DNA from: Bin75 sp965200435
Lineage (GTDB): Bacteria > Nitrospirota > Nitrospiria > Nitrospirales > UBA8639
Direction: 5' to 3'
Length of the DNA: 64,000 nt
NCBI GenBank assembly: GCA_965200435.1
Contig: OZ241337.1
Location: forward strand, 1,674,001-1,738,000
Shown here: positions 56,087 through 64,000 of the stretch, one piece after another
Position numbering within the stretch: position 1 is the stretch's first letter
Layout: each line of letters begins with the position of its first letter
Made by a program: the position numbers and the translations under genes
The notes under the pieces: model-generated
What the model was told of the DNA's origin: nothing
Database searches by the model: none
What the model saw: the letters and a program-made list of their open reading frames with translations, nothing else

Positions 56087-57297
56087 AGTTACCCATTTAT
56101 ATGGACAACCATTCGACCACGCCCTGCGATCCTCGCGTGGTGGATGCGATGCTCCCGTATTTCACCGAAAAGTTCGGCAATGCCGCAAGCCGGAATCATT
56201 CCTTTGGTTGGGAAGCCGAAGGGGGAGTGGATCAGGCGCGCAAGCACATTGCCGATCTCATTCACGCCGATGCCAAGGAGATCGTGTTTACGAGCGGAGC
56301 GACCGAGTCCGATAATTTGGCGCTGAAGGGCGTGGTCGAAATGTATAAAGAGAAGGGTGATCACATTATCACCACTTCGACCGAACACCGCGCGGTGATC
56401 GATACGGTAAAATCATTGGAGAAAAGAGGCATCAGGGTGACGTATCTGCCCGTCGATAAGACCGGCCGGGTCGATCCCGACGACGTGCGGAACGCCATCA
56501 CGGATAAAACCATTTTGATTTCGATCATGTTGGCGAATAATGAAATCGGCACGATTCATCCCATTGCGGAGATCGGCAAGATCGCGAAGGAAAAAGGCGT
56601 GCTCTTTCATTGCGATGCCACGCAAGGAGTGGGGAAAATTCCGGTGGACGTCCGGGAACTGGGTGTGGACCTGATGTCGTTCACCTCTCACAAAATTTAC
56701 GGGCCCAAAGGCATCGGGGCCCTGTATGTGCGACGGAAAGCTCCGCGCGTCCGGTTGGTGCCGATGATCGACGGAGGTGGGCACGAGCGAGGTATGCGGT
56801 CGGGCACGCTTCCGGTTCCGCTCATTATCGGTTTTGGCAAAGCCATCGAGTTGTGTGCGCAGGAGATGCCGACAGAGTCCGTTCGCACGAAGGCCCTTCG
56901 TGACCGTCTGCAGGACGGCATTATGGATGCCCTGGAAGAAGTCTATCTCAACGGGCATCCAACGGAGCGTCTCCCGGGAAACCTGAACATCAGTTTTGCG
57001 TACGTCGAAGGGGAAGCCTTGTTGATGGGGGTCAAGGAAATCGCCTTGTCGTCCGGTTCGGCTTGCACGTCGGCCACCCTTGAGCCATCATACGTGCTTC
57101 GGGCTTTGGGGGTCGGATCTGATCTCGCGCATTCCTCCATCCGGTTCGGCATCGGTCGATTTACGATGCCGGAAGAGGTAGAATATACTATTGACCGAAT
57201 GATCAAGGCAGTCAATCATCTTCGTGAAATGTCGCCCCTCTATGAAATGGCGAAGGAAGGGATTGACCTCAAGTCGGTCCAATGGGCGGTGCATTGA
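56083..57297 (+). CDS. iscS: Cysteine desulfurase IscS
   Basis: 404 residues. A pyridoxal-phosphate enzyme taking sulfur from cysteine for Fe-S clusters and thio-modification. MDNHSTTPCDPRV opens it, SFTSHKIYGPKG near residue 200 holds the PLP lysine, and the active-site Cys loop is SSGSACTSA near 325. The start overlaps the iscR stop. The C-terminus stops soon after the Fe-S partner-binding helix. Intact. Confidence 0.97.
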   Translation: MKLPIYMDNHSTTPCDPRVVDAMLPYFTEKFGNAASRNHSFGWEAEGGVDQARKHIADLIHADAKEIVFTSGATESDNLALKGVVEMYKEKGDHIITTSTEHRAVIDTVKSLEKRGIRVTYLPVDKTGRVDPDDVRNAITDKTILISIMLANNEIGTIHPIAEIGKIAKEKGVLFHCDATQGVGKIPVDVRELGVDLMSFTSHKIYGPKGIGALYVRRKAPRVRLVPMIDGGGHERGMRSGTLPVPLIIGFGKAIELCAQEMPTESVRTKALRDRLQDGIMDALEEVYLNGHPTERLPGNLNISFAYVEGEALLMGVKEIALSSGSACTSATLEPSYVLRALGVGSDLAHSSIRFGIGRFTMPEEVEYTIDRMIKAVNHLREMSPLYEMAKEGIDLKSVQWAVH

Positions 57298-57363
57298 GCA
57301 GGCGGGGCAAGGATTTGGAATACACCGTATTTATAAATACCTGGCGAGAAGGAGGGTGGTCTC

Positions 57364-57777
57364 ATGGCATACAGTGAGAAAGTCATCGATCATTACAACA
57401 ATCCACGCAACATGGGCTCTTTCAAGAAAAATGAAGACGGCGTGGGGACCGGAATCGTTGGGGCCCCCGAGTGCGGCGACGTGATGAAGCTGCAGATCAA
57501 AGTGGAAAAGGACACCATCGTGGATGCGAAGTTCAAGACCTTCGGGTGTGGATCGGCGATTGCCAGTTCCAGTTTAGCCACGGAGTGGTTGAAGGGCAAG
57601 ACCGTGGATCAAGCGGGACAGATTAAGAATACCGAGATCGTGCAGGAGCTGAATCTCCCCCCGGTCAAAATCCACTGTTCCGTGTTGGCGGAAGATGCGA
57701 TCAAGGCCGCCTTGAACGATTATAAAAAGAAAGCGGAAACCGAAGACCAGACCGAAGAGGCGGCCACGCCCGCCTGA
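57364..57777 (+). CDS. iscU: Fe-S cluster scaffold IscU
   Basis: 137 residues. The three ligand Cys are in PECGDV (near 37), GCGSAIASSS (near 63) and KIHCSVLAE (near 105), together with the Asp of GD. LPPVKIHC is the HscA recognition motif (LPPVK), consistent with the hscA gene downstream. AGGAGG is 5-6 bases before the ATG. A Glu/Ala-rich tail of about 15 residues extends beyond the usual end. Confidence 0.97.
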   Translation: MAYSEKVIDHYNNPRNMGSFKKNEDGVGTGIVGAPECGDVMKLQIKVEKDTIVDAKFKTFGCGSAIASSSLATEWLKGKTVDQAGQIKNTEIVQELNLPPVKIHCSVLAEDAIKAALNDYKKKAETEDQTEEAATPA

Positions 57778-57803
57778 CCCGCTGACGTGCAAGGAGTGTA
57801 GTG

Positions 57804-58175
57804 ATGGAGACAACACAAACGACGGAATCCTTACCAGCGACGCAGACTCCCCTCGTCACGTTGACGGAGGCGGCGGTTGTTGAAGTGAAACGGCTCATGG
57901 ACGTGCAGGATCTGACTGAAGGAGGCCTTCGCCTAGGAGTCAAGGGGGGAGGGTGTTCGGGGTTGAGTTATACGATCAATTTTGACGAAAAAATCGGCGA
58001 GTTCGATACGGTATGTGAACAGGGCGGCGTGAAGGTCATTGTCGATGCCAAGAGCGCCATTTATCTGGAAGGCATGCAGCTTGACTATCAGAAGGACTTG
58101 GTCAGCGGGGGATTCAAATTTCTCAATCCCAACGCGTCCAAGACCTGTGGGTGCGGAGAATCGTTTTCAGCATAA
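57804..58175 (+). CDS. iscA: A-type Fe-S carrier IscA
   Basis: 123 residues from ATG 57804 (AAGGAG 7 bases upstream). The ligand Cys are in GGGCSGL (near 51) and the C-terminal CGCGESF. The first 15 residues are a Thr-rich extension. It carries clusters or iron from IscU to apoproteins. 27 bases after iscU. Confidence 0.95.
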   Translation: METTQTTESLPATQTPLVTLTEAAVVEVKRLMDVQDLTEGGLRLGVKGGGCSGLSYTINFDEKIGEFDTVCEQGGVKVIVDAKSAIYLEGMQLDYQKDLVSGGFKFLNPNASKTCGCGESFSA

Positions 58176-58207
58176 ACGGGTTGCGTGACAATTGGGGAGC
58201 AAACCGG

Positions 58208-58235
58208 CGGGCATGGTGAAGTCCTACCATGCCCG
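58208..58235 (+). promoter_or_regulatory. Perfect 9-bp hairpin between iscA and hscB
   Basis: CGGGCATGG-N10-CCATGCCCG, 32 bases after the iscA stop and 17 before the hscB start. No T run follows, so it is not a standard terminator; it could be a processing or mRNA-stability element that sets the ratio of scaffold to chaperone. Confidence 0.5.
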
Positions 58236-58252
58236 TTGTGCGAGTGCGGAAG

Positions 58253-59008
58253 ATGAGCGAGCATACACATAAACCGGATCCAGGGCGGACGCGCAATCTG
58301 CCGATGGCCCGCAGCATGTGCTGGCATTGTCAATCTGAAATGACCGGCGAGTACTTTTGTGACCGGTGCGTCAAGGTGCAGCCGCTTTCCAAGGAACTCG
58401 ACTACTTTACCTGCCTGAACCTGCCTCGCAAATTGAACCTCGACGAAAAGGCTCTCGAAGAAACCTTCTACGCTTTGAGCCGGAGCTTTCATCCCGACTA
58501 TTTCGCGACGAGAGATGAAAGAGAACAGTCGATCAGTCTCGGAAACACGGCGTTGTTGAACGTGGCCTACCGAACGTTGAAAGATCCCGTGCAACGAGCC
58601 GAGTACCTCCTTCGTCTCGAAGCAGGGTCAGCCAAGGATATTCGGACGGCCCCTCCGGCCGACCTGTTCGATGAAATTTTGGAGCTTCAAGAAGATTTGG
58701 ACGAATTTCGGTCTCTATCTGCCGAGGAGCCCGTCGAACGCCGGCAGGAATTACTGGAGAAATTACAAGCCGACCGCCGGACGCTCGAAGCGCGAAAAGC
58801 GCAAATGGAAGAGCGCCTGTGGGAGCAGTTCAGCCGATGGGACGCCTTGCCAACCGAAGGGGATTCCGCCGTTCAGGCTCAAAAAGACGCGGTACTGACG
58901 GGCATGCAGGAAATTTTATCGAACCGCACCTACGTCAAGAATATTGTGAATGATCTGGTGGCCGCGACGAGCCCGACCGCCGGATCCGAAAGGAACATAT
59001 GGCATTGA
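58253..59008 (+). CDS. hscB: Co-chaperone HscB with N-terminal zinc-finger
   Basis: 251 residues from ATG 58253. After a short polar leader, CWHCQSEMTGEYFCDRC (residues about 24-40) is a CxxC-CxxC zinc site like that of eukaryotic HSCB, absent from E. coli HscB. The J domain (about 48-115) has the HPD motif in SFHPDYF and TLKDPVQRAEYLLRL; the C-terminal three-helix part that binds IscU follows. It overlaps hscA by 10 bases, indicating translational coupling. Confidence 0.94.
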   Translation: MSEHTHKPDPGRTRNLPMARSMCWHCQSEMTGEYFCDRCVKVQPLSKELDYFTCLNLPRKLNLDEKALEETFYALSRSFHPDYFATRDEREQSISLGNTALLNVAYRTLKDPVQRAEYLLRLEAGSAKDIRTAPPADLFDEILELQEDLDEFRSLSAEEPVERRQELLEKLQADRRTLEARKAQMEERLWEQFSRWDALPTEGDSAVQAQKDAVLTGMQEILSNRTYVKNIVNDLVAATSPTAGSERNIWH

Positions 59009-60822
59009 TCGTTGGCATTGACCTCGGAACGACGAATTCATTGGTTGCTTACATGGCCGGCAACGGTCCACGGGTCATCTCCGGAGCACGCGGCCAAGCC
59101 AAAGTCCCTTCGATCGTCGGCCTCACGGATAACGGCTTCCTGGTCGGAGACCCGGCCAAGGAACATCTCGTCCGCGACCCGTCCCGAACGATTTATTCCG
59201 TCAAACGATTCATGGGGAAAGCCGTGGCGGATGTGGCGGACGAATTGAACTATTTCCCGTATGCCTTGCAGGAAAAGGGCGGCGTGATTCGCATCCAGGT
59301 CGGAGAGAAAACGTATTCTCCTCCGCAGATTTCCGCCATGATTTTAAAAGAACTCAAGCTTCGTGCGGAAGCGCACCTGGGTGAGGAAATTACCAAGGCC
59401 GTCATTACGGTTCCGGCGTATTTCAACGACAGTCAGCGACAGGCGACGAAAGACGCCGGTCTCATTGCCGGGCTGGAAGTGCTGCGGATCATCAATGAAC
59501 CGACGGCGGCGTCGTTGGCCTATGGGCTGCAAAAGAACACGCAGGGATCTATCGCCGTCTATGACCTTGGCGGCGGAACCTTTGATATCTCCATTCTGAA
59601 ACTCAAGGATGGCATTTTCGAAGTGCTGGCGACCAATGGAAATACGCATCTCGGTGGAGATGATTTCGACCGACGGCTGGTGGATGCGGTCATCCGGGAC
59701 GTTGACGCCCGGCACGGCGTGAAGGTGGAAGAGTCGCCGGAACTGATGCAAATCGTCCGGCTCGAAGCCGAGAAGACCAAAATCCGGTTGTCGGATGAGC
59801 CACAGGCCCGTATGACCTTCTCCCTTCCCGATGGCAAAGGGTCCTATGAACGAACTTGGTCGCGCGATGAATTCGAAGCCTTGGTCCTGGACTTGGTTGA
59901 ACACACCATGGTCCCCTGTCGTCACGCGTTGAGCGACGCCGAGTTGGAGACCGGTCAAATCGACGAAGTGGTCCTAGTCGGTGGGAGTACCAGGATGCCG
60001 TTGATCCGAACCCGGGTTCAGGAACTGTTCGGAAAGACGCCCCACTGTGACCTGAATCCCGATGAAGTGGTGGCGCTCGGGGCTGCGGTCCAGGCCGGCA
60101 TTCTGGCCGGTGAGAACAAGGACATGCTCCTGCTCGACGTCACCCCGTTGTCCCTCGGTATTGAAACCATGGGCAACGTCGTGAGCCCCCTCATTCGCCG
60201 GAATACGACCATCCCGACGAGTGCCAAGGAAATGTTTACCACCTATGTGGACGGCCAGACCGGCGTGGACATTCATGTGTTGCAAGGCGAACGTGAGTTG
60301 GTGAAAGACAACAGAAGTCTGGCCCGGTTTCAACTCAAGGTCCCGCCGTTGCCCGCGGCCGTGCCTCGCATTGCAGTGACCTTTCTGATTGATGCGAACG
60401 GTATGCTCAACGTTACCGCGTCCGATATCCGGACCGGCAAATCACAATCCGTTCAAGTCAAACCGTCCTACGGGCTCACCGATGACGAAGTCGAAACGAT
60501 GATTCGCGAATCATTCCAATTTGCGGCGGAGGATATTAAGGCGCGTCAGGTGATCGAAGCGAGGACGGAGGCCGATGCCATTATCATGGCCACCGAAAAG
60601 GCGCTGAAACGGGGAACGGACCTGATCACGACAGAAGAAATCCAGTCCATTCACAACGCCATCGAGGAACTGCATGCTGCCAAAGCTCAAGAGGATCATC
60701 GACTGATCCGTTCCAGGATTGCCGACATGGAAAATGTGACCCATCACTTGGCCGAAGCCCTGATGGACGCCACGCTCAAAGAAGCGCTCGAAAGCAAAAA
60801 ACTCTCTGAAGTGACGGATTGA
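58999..60822 (+). CDS. hscA: Hsp70-type chaperone HscA
   Basis: 607 residues, typical HscA length. The nucleotide-binding domain shows GIDLGTTNSLVA, VPAYFNDSQRQATKDAG, YDLGGGTFDISIL and VVLVGGSTRMPLI; the substrate domain starts near residue 385 (LLLDVTPLSLGIET). With HscB it releases clusters from IscU through its LPPVK motif. Starts inside the hscB frame. Intact. Confidence 0.96.
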   Translation: MALIVGIDLGTTNSLVAYMAGNGPRVISGARGQAKVPSIVGLTDNGFLVGDPAKEHLVRDPSRTIYSVKRFMGKAVADVADELNYFPYALQEKGGVIRIQVGEKTYSPPQISAMILKELKLRAEAHLGEEITKAVITVPAYFNDSQRQATKDAGLIAGLEVLRIINEPTAASLAYGLQKNTQGSIAVYDLGGGTFDISILKLKDGIFEVLATNGNTHLGGDDFDRRLVDAVIRDVDARHGVKVEESPELMQIVRLEAEKTKIRLSDEPQARMTFSLPDGKGSYERTWSRDEFEALVLDLVEHTMVPCRHALSDAELETGQIDEVVLVGGSTRMPLIRTRVQELFGKTPHCDLNPDEVVALGAAVQAGILAGENKDMLLLDVTPLSLGIETMGNVVSPLIRRNTTIPTSAKEMFTTYVDGQTGVDIHVLQGERELVKDNRSLARFQLKVPPLPAAVPRIAVTFLIDANGMLNVTASDIRTGKSQSVQVKPSYGLTDDEVETMIRESFQFAAEDIKARQVIEARTEADAIIMATEKALKRGTDLITTEEIQSIHNAIEELHAAKAQEDHRLIRSRIADMENVTHHLAEALMDATLKEALESKKLSEVTD

Positions 60823-60856
60823 ACGGGCGAGGACCCATCCGCCAGAGGAGCACCTC

Positions 60857-61072
60857 ATGTCTCAAGAATTAACGTGGGATATGGCTGAAGACATCGCCAC
60901 TCGGCTTCACGAAGAACATCCGGACCTCGATCCACTGACGGTCCGCTTTACCGACCTGCACGCGTGGATTGTGGCTTGGCCGGAATTCACGGATGATCCC
61001 AAGGGGTCCAACGAAAAAAAGCTCGAAGCCATCCAGATGGCCTGGCACGAAGAATATCAGGACGCGCAATAG
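60857..61072 (+). CDS. iscX: IscX (YfhJ) family protein
   Basis: 71 residues, the standard size. WDMAEDIATRLHEEHPDLDP and LHAWIVAWPEFTDDP are the conserved family parts; it is highly acidic. IscX binds IscS and iron and tunes cluster assembly. Last gene of the isc operon, with GAGGAG before the ATG. Confidence 0.96.
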   Translation: MSQELTWDMAEDIATRLHEEHPDLDPLTVRFTDLHAWIVAWPEFTDDPKGSNEKKLEAIQMAWHEEYQDAQ

Positions 61073-61180
61073 CGGCAGGGTGATCGTTCGTCCTGAGCGA
61101 CACCCACCTTTCTCTCCCAAACCGGCTGACAGGTGACCGTTCTGCACGACAGGGTGAACTGGTACTTTCTCACGCATTAG

Positions 61181-61322
61181 GGAACCTCTGATTGAGTGCA
61201 CGATCGGGCGCATGGCGGCGTGGTGTCCTCGCTCAACCCTCACCTCTCTCTCTGATACGCTTCGGGTTTCGCTCCGGGACGCCTTGCCCTGCATCCCGCT
61301 ATCACACTCAATCAGCGGTTCC
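61181..61322 (+). repeat. 142-bp MITE-like element, copy 8
   Basis: Exact TTAG flanks (61177-61180 and 61323-61326). The right flank holds the TAA stop of the penicillin-binding protein (61323-61325). Lies between the isc operon and that convergent gene. Confidence 0.95.
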
Positions 61323-63689
61323 TTAGCGGGTTTCGGTAGTTTGGTCGAGTTGATCAAACTCGTAAAAATCTAAAGGATCGGCTGGCGGGTGGACGGAACG
61401 TTGAGGGATCGTTCCGGCTGCAAAGGCTTCCGTCGTGGTGCCTTTCGACGGCTCGTCGACAACGGTGCCGGTTTTTTGATCGATTTCGACGAATTGAATC
61501 CCCTCCGGTACCGAGAAGGTTCTGACGGGGATCAGTTTGAGTGCTTTCGCCATGAAGTCTGTCCAGATGGGCAGGGCGGCATGAGCACCGGACTCCGCTT
61601 TTCCGAGTGTTTCCACACTGTCGAATCCTACCCAGACGCCGGTGGAGAGATTCGGCGCATAGCCGACAAACCACGCGTCGTGGAAGTTGTTGGTGGTTCC
61701 GGTTTTGCCGGCCAGGGGTCGCCCGATCGAGCGAGCGCGTTTGCCTGTTCCGCGTTGAATGACGTCCATCATCATGTGTGTGATCAAATAGGCGGTTTGT
61801 TTCGAGAGCACTTGCCGGGGTTCGAACACGTGGTGTTCCAGGATGTGATCATGCTGATCTTTGACTAGGGAAATGGTATAGGGTTCCAAAGCAAGTCCCT
61901 GGTTGGCAAATATCCCATACGTCGCCGTGAGTTCTTGAAGCGTCATACTCGACGAGCCAAGGGCCAATGACAGGTCAGGGCTTAATGGACTTCGGATACC
62001 GAGTGAGCGCGAAAAATCGATGACGCGGGGAATGCCGATCTGTTCGAGCAAACGGACCGTTGCCGCGTTTCTGGAGTGGCGTAAGGCTTCCCGCAGGGTA
62101 ATGGGACCGAAAAAGCGTTTTTCATAGTTTTCCGGTTTCCAGGTTTTTCCGGGATCTTTTTCCTCGTACACCACGGGCGCATCCAGAATGAGCGTGGCTG
62201 GCGTCAGCCCTTGGTCGATGGCTGTGGCATAAATGATCGGTTTGAACGCGGACCCGGGTTGCCGGAAAGCCAATAAGGCACGATTGAACTGACTCCGTTC
62301 GAAAGTGTACCCACCGACCATCGCTCGAACCGCACCGGTTCGGGGATCGATCGCAATCAGCGCTCCTTCGACCAGAGGAGTCTGATCCAATCGGAACCGG
62401 ATCGTGTCGTTGCGGGTCGATAGCAACGAGACTTCAATCACGTCTCCCGGTTCGACCAATTGCCGGGCCGAGACAACGCGAGTCACCTCCGCTTCGGTAA
62501 CGGACGCGTCTTCGGAGAGCCGGCGCTCAGCCCACAGCATATCCGATAAGGTGATGGTGCCGACCAGATCCTGTGCCAGAACCGTCACTTCCTCTTCAGA
62601 GACGTTCAGGACAAGGCCTTCCACGATTTCTCCAAACGCCGGGAAGGTCGTGGGTGGATCTTCGGGCAGTGTGTCCGGCAGCTCCTCCTGACGGAGCGGC
62701 CCGCGCCAGCCCTGTCGTTTATCGAGTTCGCGCAGCCCCTTCCTGAGGGCTTCCTCGGCCAGGTGTTGAATCTGAATGTTCAAGGTTGTGGACACTTGCA
62801 ATCCGCCTTTATACGCCATGGCCTCCCCGTATTCGTTGACCAAGTGTTGGCGAACGTCTTCAAGAAAATACGGAGCTATGCGTTCAAAGGCTTGACGGGT
62901 AAAGGCCAGTGGGGTCTCGCTCGCTTCCCGGGCGAGGGGCTTCGTCAGAAAGCCGGCTTGCACCATCCGTCCCAACACGTGTTCTTGGCGTTTCTTTGCG
63001 AGGTCGTAGTTTTTGTAGGGGGAATAGGTATTGGGGGCCTTCAGCAGCCCGGCGAGAAAAGCCGACTCGGGCAACTGCAATTCGGATAACGCTTTACCGA
63101 AATACGTTAAGGACGCGGTGCCCACCCCATAGGCCCCATGGCCGAAGTAGATTTGATTGAGGTACATCTCGAGAATTTGTTCTTTCGTCAGAATCACTTC
63201 CATTTTCATGGCAAGAAAGAGTTCCCGTATTTTACGCTGAAAGGTCCGCTCAGGGGTTAAGAACAGGGATCTCGCCAGTTGCTGGGTGATCGTACTGGCG
63301 CCTTCAACTTTTCCCCCACGCTTGAAATTCGTCCATGCGGCTCGAAGGATACCCCAGACGTCCAACCCCGGGTGCTCATAAAACCGGGCATCTTCAACCG
63401 CAATGACGGCATCGATCAAATGCTGGGGAATTGCACGGAGAGGGGTCAGAATTCTGCGTTCCACGTAGAATTGTCCTATGACCTGGCGGTTATCCGCTTC
63501 CACTTTTGTAATCAGACTCGGCTGATAATCCCGGAGCCCGCCGAGTGACGGAAGTCCGGTTGTGATGTGCCACGCCACCGCCGCCGTTCCTCCGACCGCC
63601 AGGCCGCTGACAATCAGGACTGGCCACAAGAGGTGTTTGGTCAGAGCGTGGCGGGGCCAAACAGAGAGACGAGACAGCAACTGGCGCAT
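61323..63689 (-). CDS. mrcA: Class A penicillin-binding protein 1A
   Basis: 788 residues. A membrane anchor (about 18-40) is followed by the glycosyltransferase domain with EDARFYEHPG (catalytic Glu near 95) and the transpeptidase domain with the SxxK in GSAFKP (near 485), SRN (near 545) and KTGT (near 670). It polymerises and cross-links peptidoglycan in the periplasm. An inserted OB-like segment lies between domains, as in PBP1A. The C-terminus is short. Its TAA stop is in the target duplication of MITE copy 8. Confidence 0.96.
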   Translation of the reverse strand: MRQLLSRLSVWPRHALTKHLLWPVLIVSGLAVGGTAAVAWHITTGLPSLGGLRDYQPSLITKVEADNRQVIGQFYVERRILTPLRAIPQHLIDAVIAVEDARFYEHPGLDVWGILRAAWTNFKRGGKVEGASTITQQLARSLFLTPERTFQRKIRELFLAMKMEVILTKEQILEMYLNQIYFGHGAYGVGTASLTYFGKALSELQLPESAFLAGLLKAPNTYSPYKNYDLAKKRQEHVLGRMVQAGFLTKPLAREASETPLAFTRQAFERIAPYFLEDVRQHLVNEYGEAMAYKGGLQVSTTLNIQIQHLAEEALRKGLRELDKRQGWRGPLRQEELPDTLPEDPPTTFPAFGEIVEGLVLNVSEEEVTVLAQDLVGTITLSDMLWAERRLSEDASVTEAEVTRVVSARQLVEPGDVIEVSLLSTRNDTIRFRLDQTPLVEGALIAIDPRTGAVRAMVGGYTFERSQFNRALLAFRQPGSAFKPIIYATAIDQGLTPATLILDAPVVYEEKDPGKTWKPENYEKRFFGPITLREALRHSRNAATVRLLEQIGIPRVIDFSRSLGIRSPLSPDLSLALGSSSMTLQELTATYGIFANQGLALEPYTISLVKDQHDHILEHHVFEPRQVLSKQTAYLITHMMMDVIQRGTGKRARSIGRPLAGKTGTTNNFHDAWFVGYAPNLSTGVWVGFDSVETLGKAESGAHAALPIWTDFMAKALKLIPVRTFSVPEGIQFVEIDQKTGTVVDEPSKGTTTEAFAAGTIPQRSVHPPADPLDFYEFDQLDQTTETR

Positions 63690-64000
63690 AGTCAGGGGAA
63701 GGTCATCTAGTGGATAGGGCTTATAGAAATGACGATACCCTTGGTTGATGCAAAAGACAAGCTTCTCACGACCAATTTTCTGATCGATGTTTCACCGGTA
63801 TCTGTTTTTGGGGTGAGCAGGGAACGTTTTTCGCTTGTGGTGCCTCGGCGTTTTGTGGGAATGATGTCGCTAACTGGGCAGGCCTGTCTGTGCGCCTTGT
63901 CGGGTGACGCCTGCGGCTCACCCGACCTCCAACACAGCCCGGCCCCGTCCCCCTGATAAGGGGGGATTGAGGGGGTTGGGGGCGCTCAGGTAAGGCGGGC
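63690..64000. other. Right-edge non-coding region
   Basis: 311 bases upstream of the penicillin-binding protein. A 75-codon frame (63729-63956) has no recognisable features and runs through a palindrome, so it is not called. The end (CCCCCTGATAAGGGGGGATTG) is a low-complexity inverted motif common in intergenic repeats. Confidence 0.5.
63899..63926. repeat. Palindromic intergenic repeat, GTCGGGTGA-N10-TCACCCGAC
   Basis: Perfect 9-bp arms; related to the palindromes at 22430-22455 and 34288-34331. Confidence 0.75.

Noticed and set aside
9810..61322. CRISPR-like interpretation of the recurring 142-bp sequence
   Set aside because: Copies are kilobases apart, in both orientations, with inverted ends and target duplications; there are no spacers or cas genes.
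63729..63956. 75-codon frame at the right edge
   Set aside because: It runs through a perfect palindrome and ends in low-complexity sequence; no start signal.

Overview
The window is bacterial chromosome of roughly 57% GC, with dense operons, three tRNA genes and no rRNA. Gene content points to a Nitrospira-like member of the Nitrospirota. The main clues are a five-gene ferredoxin oxidoreductase operon of the reductive-TCA type, a radical SAM / universal-stress operon rich in PCP_red domains, a stand-alone NuoF with a 2Fe-2S ferredoxin, and a full isc cluster. The taxonomic call is inference from gene families; no marker gene was searched.

Layout. 1-5.4 kb: a broken restriction-methylation gene running off the left edge, a frameshifted TonB receptor and purE. 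5.9-8.7 kb: nuoF-like, ferredoxin, a 6-pyruvoyl-tetrahydropterin-synthase-like gene and folE. 8.8-14.4 kb: alpha/beta hydrolase, methyltransferase, rarA, an ABC-F ATPase and tRNA-Ala. 14.5-22.6 kb: a GC-rich surface-protein locus of about 7.2 kb (signal peptide, fibronectin-III-like modules, He_PIG-like modules, outer-membrane barrel). It is bounded by direct repeats, broken into three frames, carries a G17 tract ahead of its signal peptide and contains two tandem duplications. 22.7-28.1 kb: gltX, tRNA-Gln, an outer-membrane protein, glnS and metF. 28.4-33.8 kb: a macro-HTH-metallohydrolase fusion, an M50 protease, an M20 peptidase and der. 34.3-41.2 kb: a small lipoprotein, a subtilase lipoprotein, and the CopD-like / radical SAM / USP operon. 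42-44.7 kb: metK and ahcY behind a leader with a terminator. 45-49.5 kb: the por-type operon and a small acidic protein. 49.6-54.7 kb: tRNA-Asn, a DEAD-box helicase, and two decayed genes (typA and a type III restriction subunit) abutting head to head. 55-61 kb: fdx, iscR, iscS, iscU, iscA, hscB, hscA, iscX. 61.3-63.7 kb: a class A penicillin-binding protein.

Across the window lies a family of 142-bp non-coding elements with inverted ends starting GGAACCTCTGAT. There are seven full copies, one decayed copy and one solo end. Five copies have exact 4-bp flanking duplications (CTTA, ATAA, TTAA, CTAG, TTAG), mostly of the YTAR type used by the IS5 group. Because that target contains TAA or TAG, several copies sit exactly on stop codons, and one supplies the last residues and stop of the ABC-F protein. 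I read them as a MITE family.

Housekeeping genes are intact, while the surface and restriction genes carry lesions: the type IIG/ISP-like enzyme, the TonB receptor, the fibronectin/autotransporter gene, typA and the type III subunit. The strongest leads are the possible G-tract and tandem-duplication switching of the surface protein, the stop-codon-targeting MITE, the macro-HTH-MBL fusion, the PCP_red operon and the metK leader.
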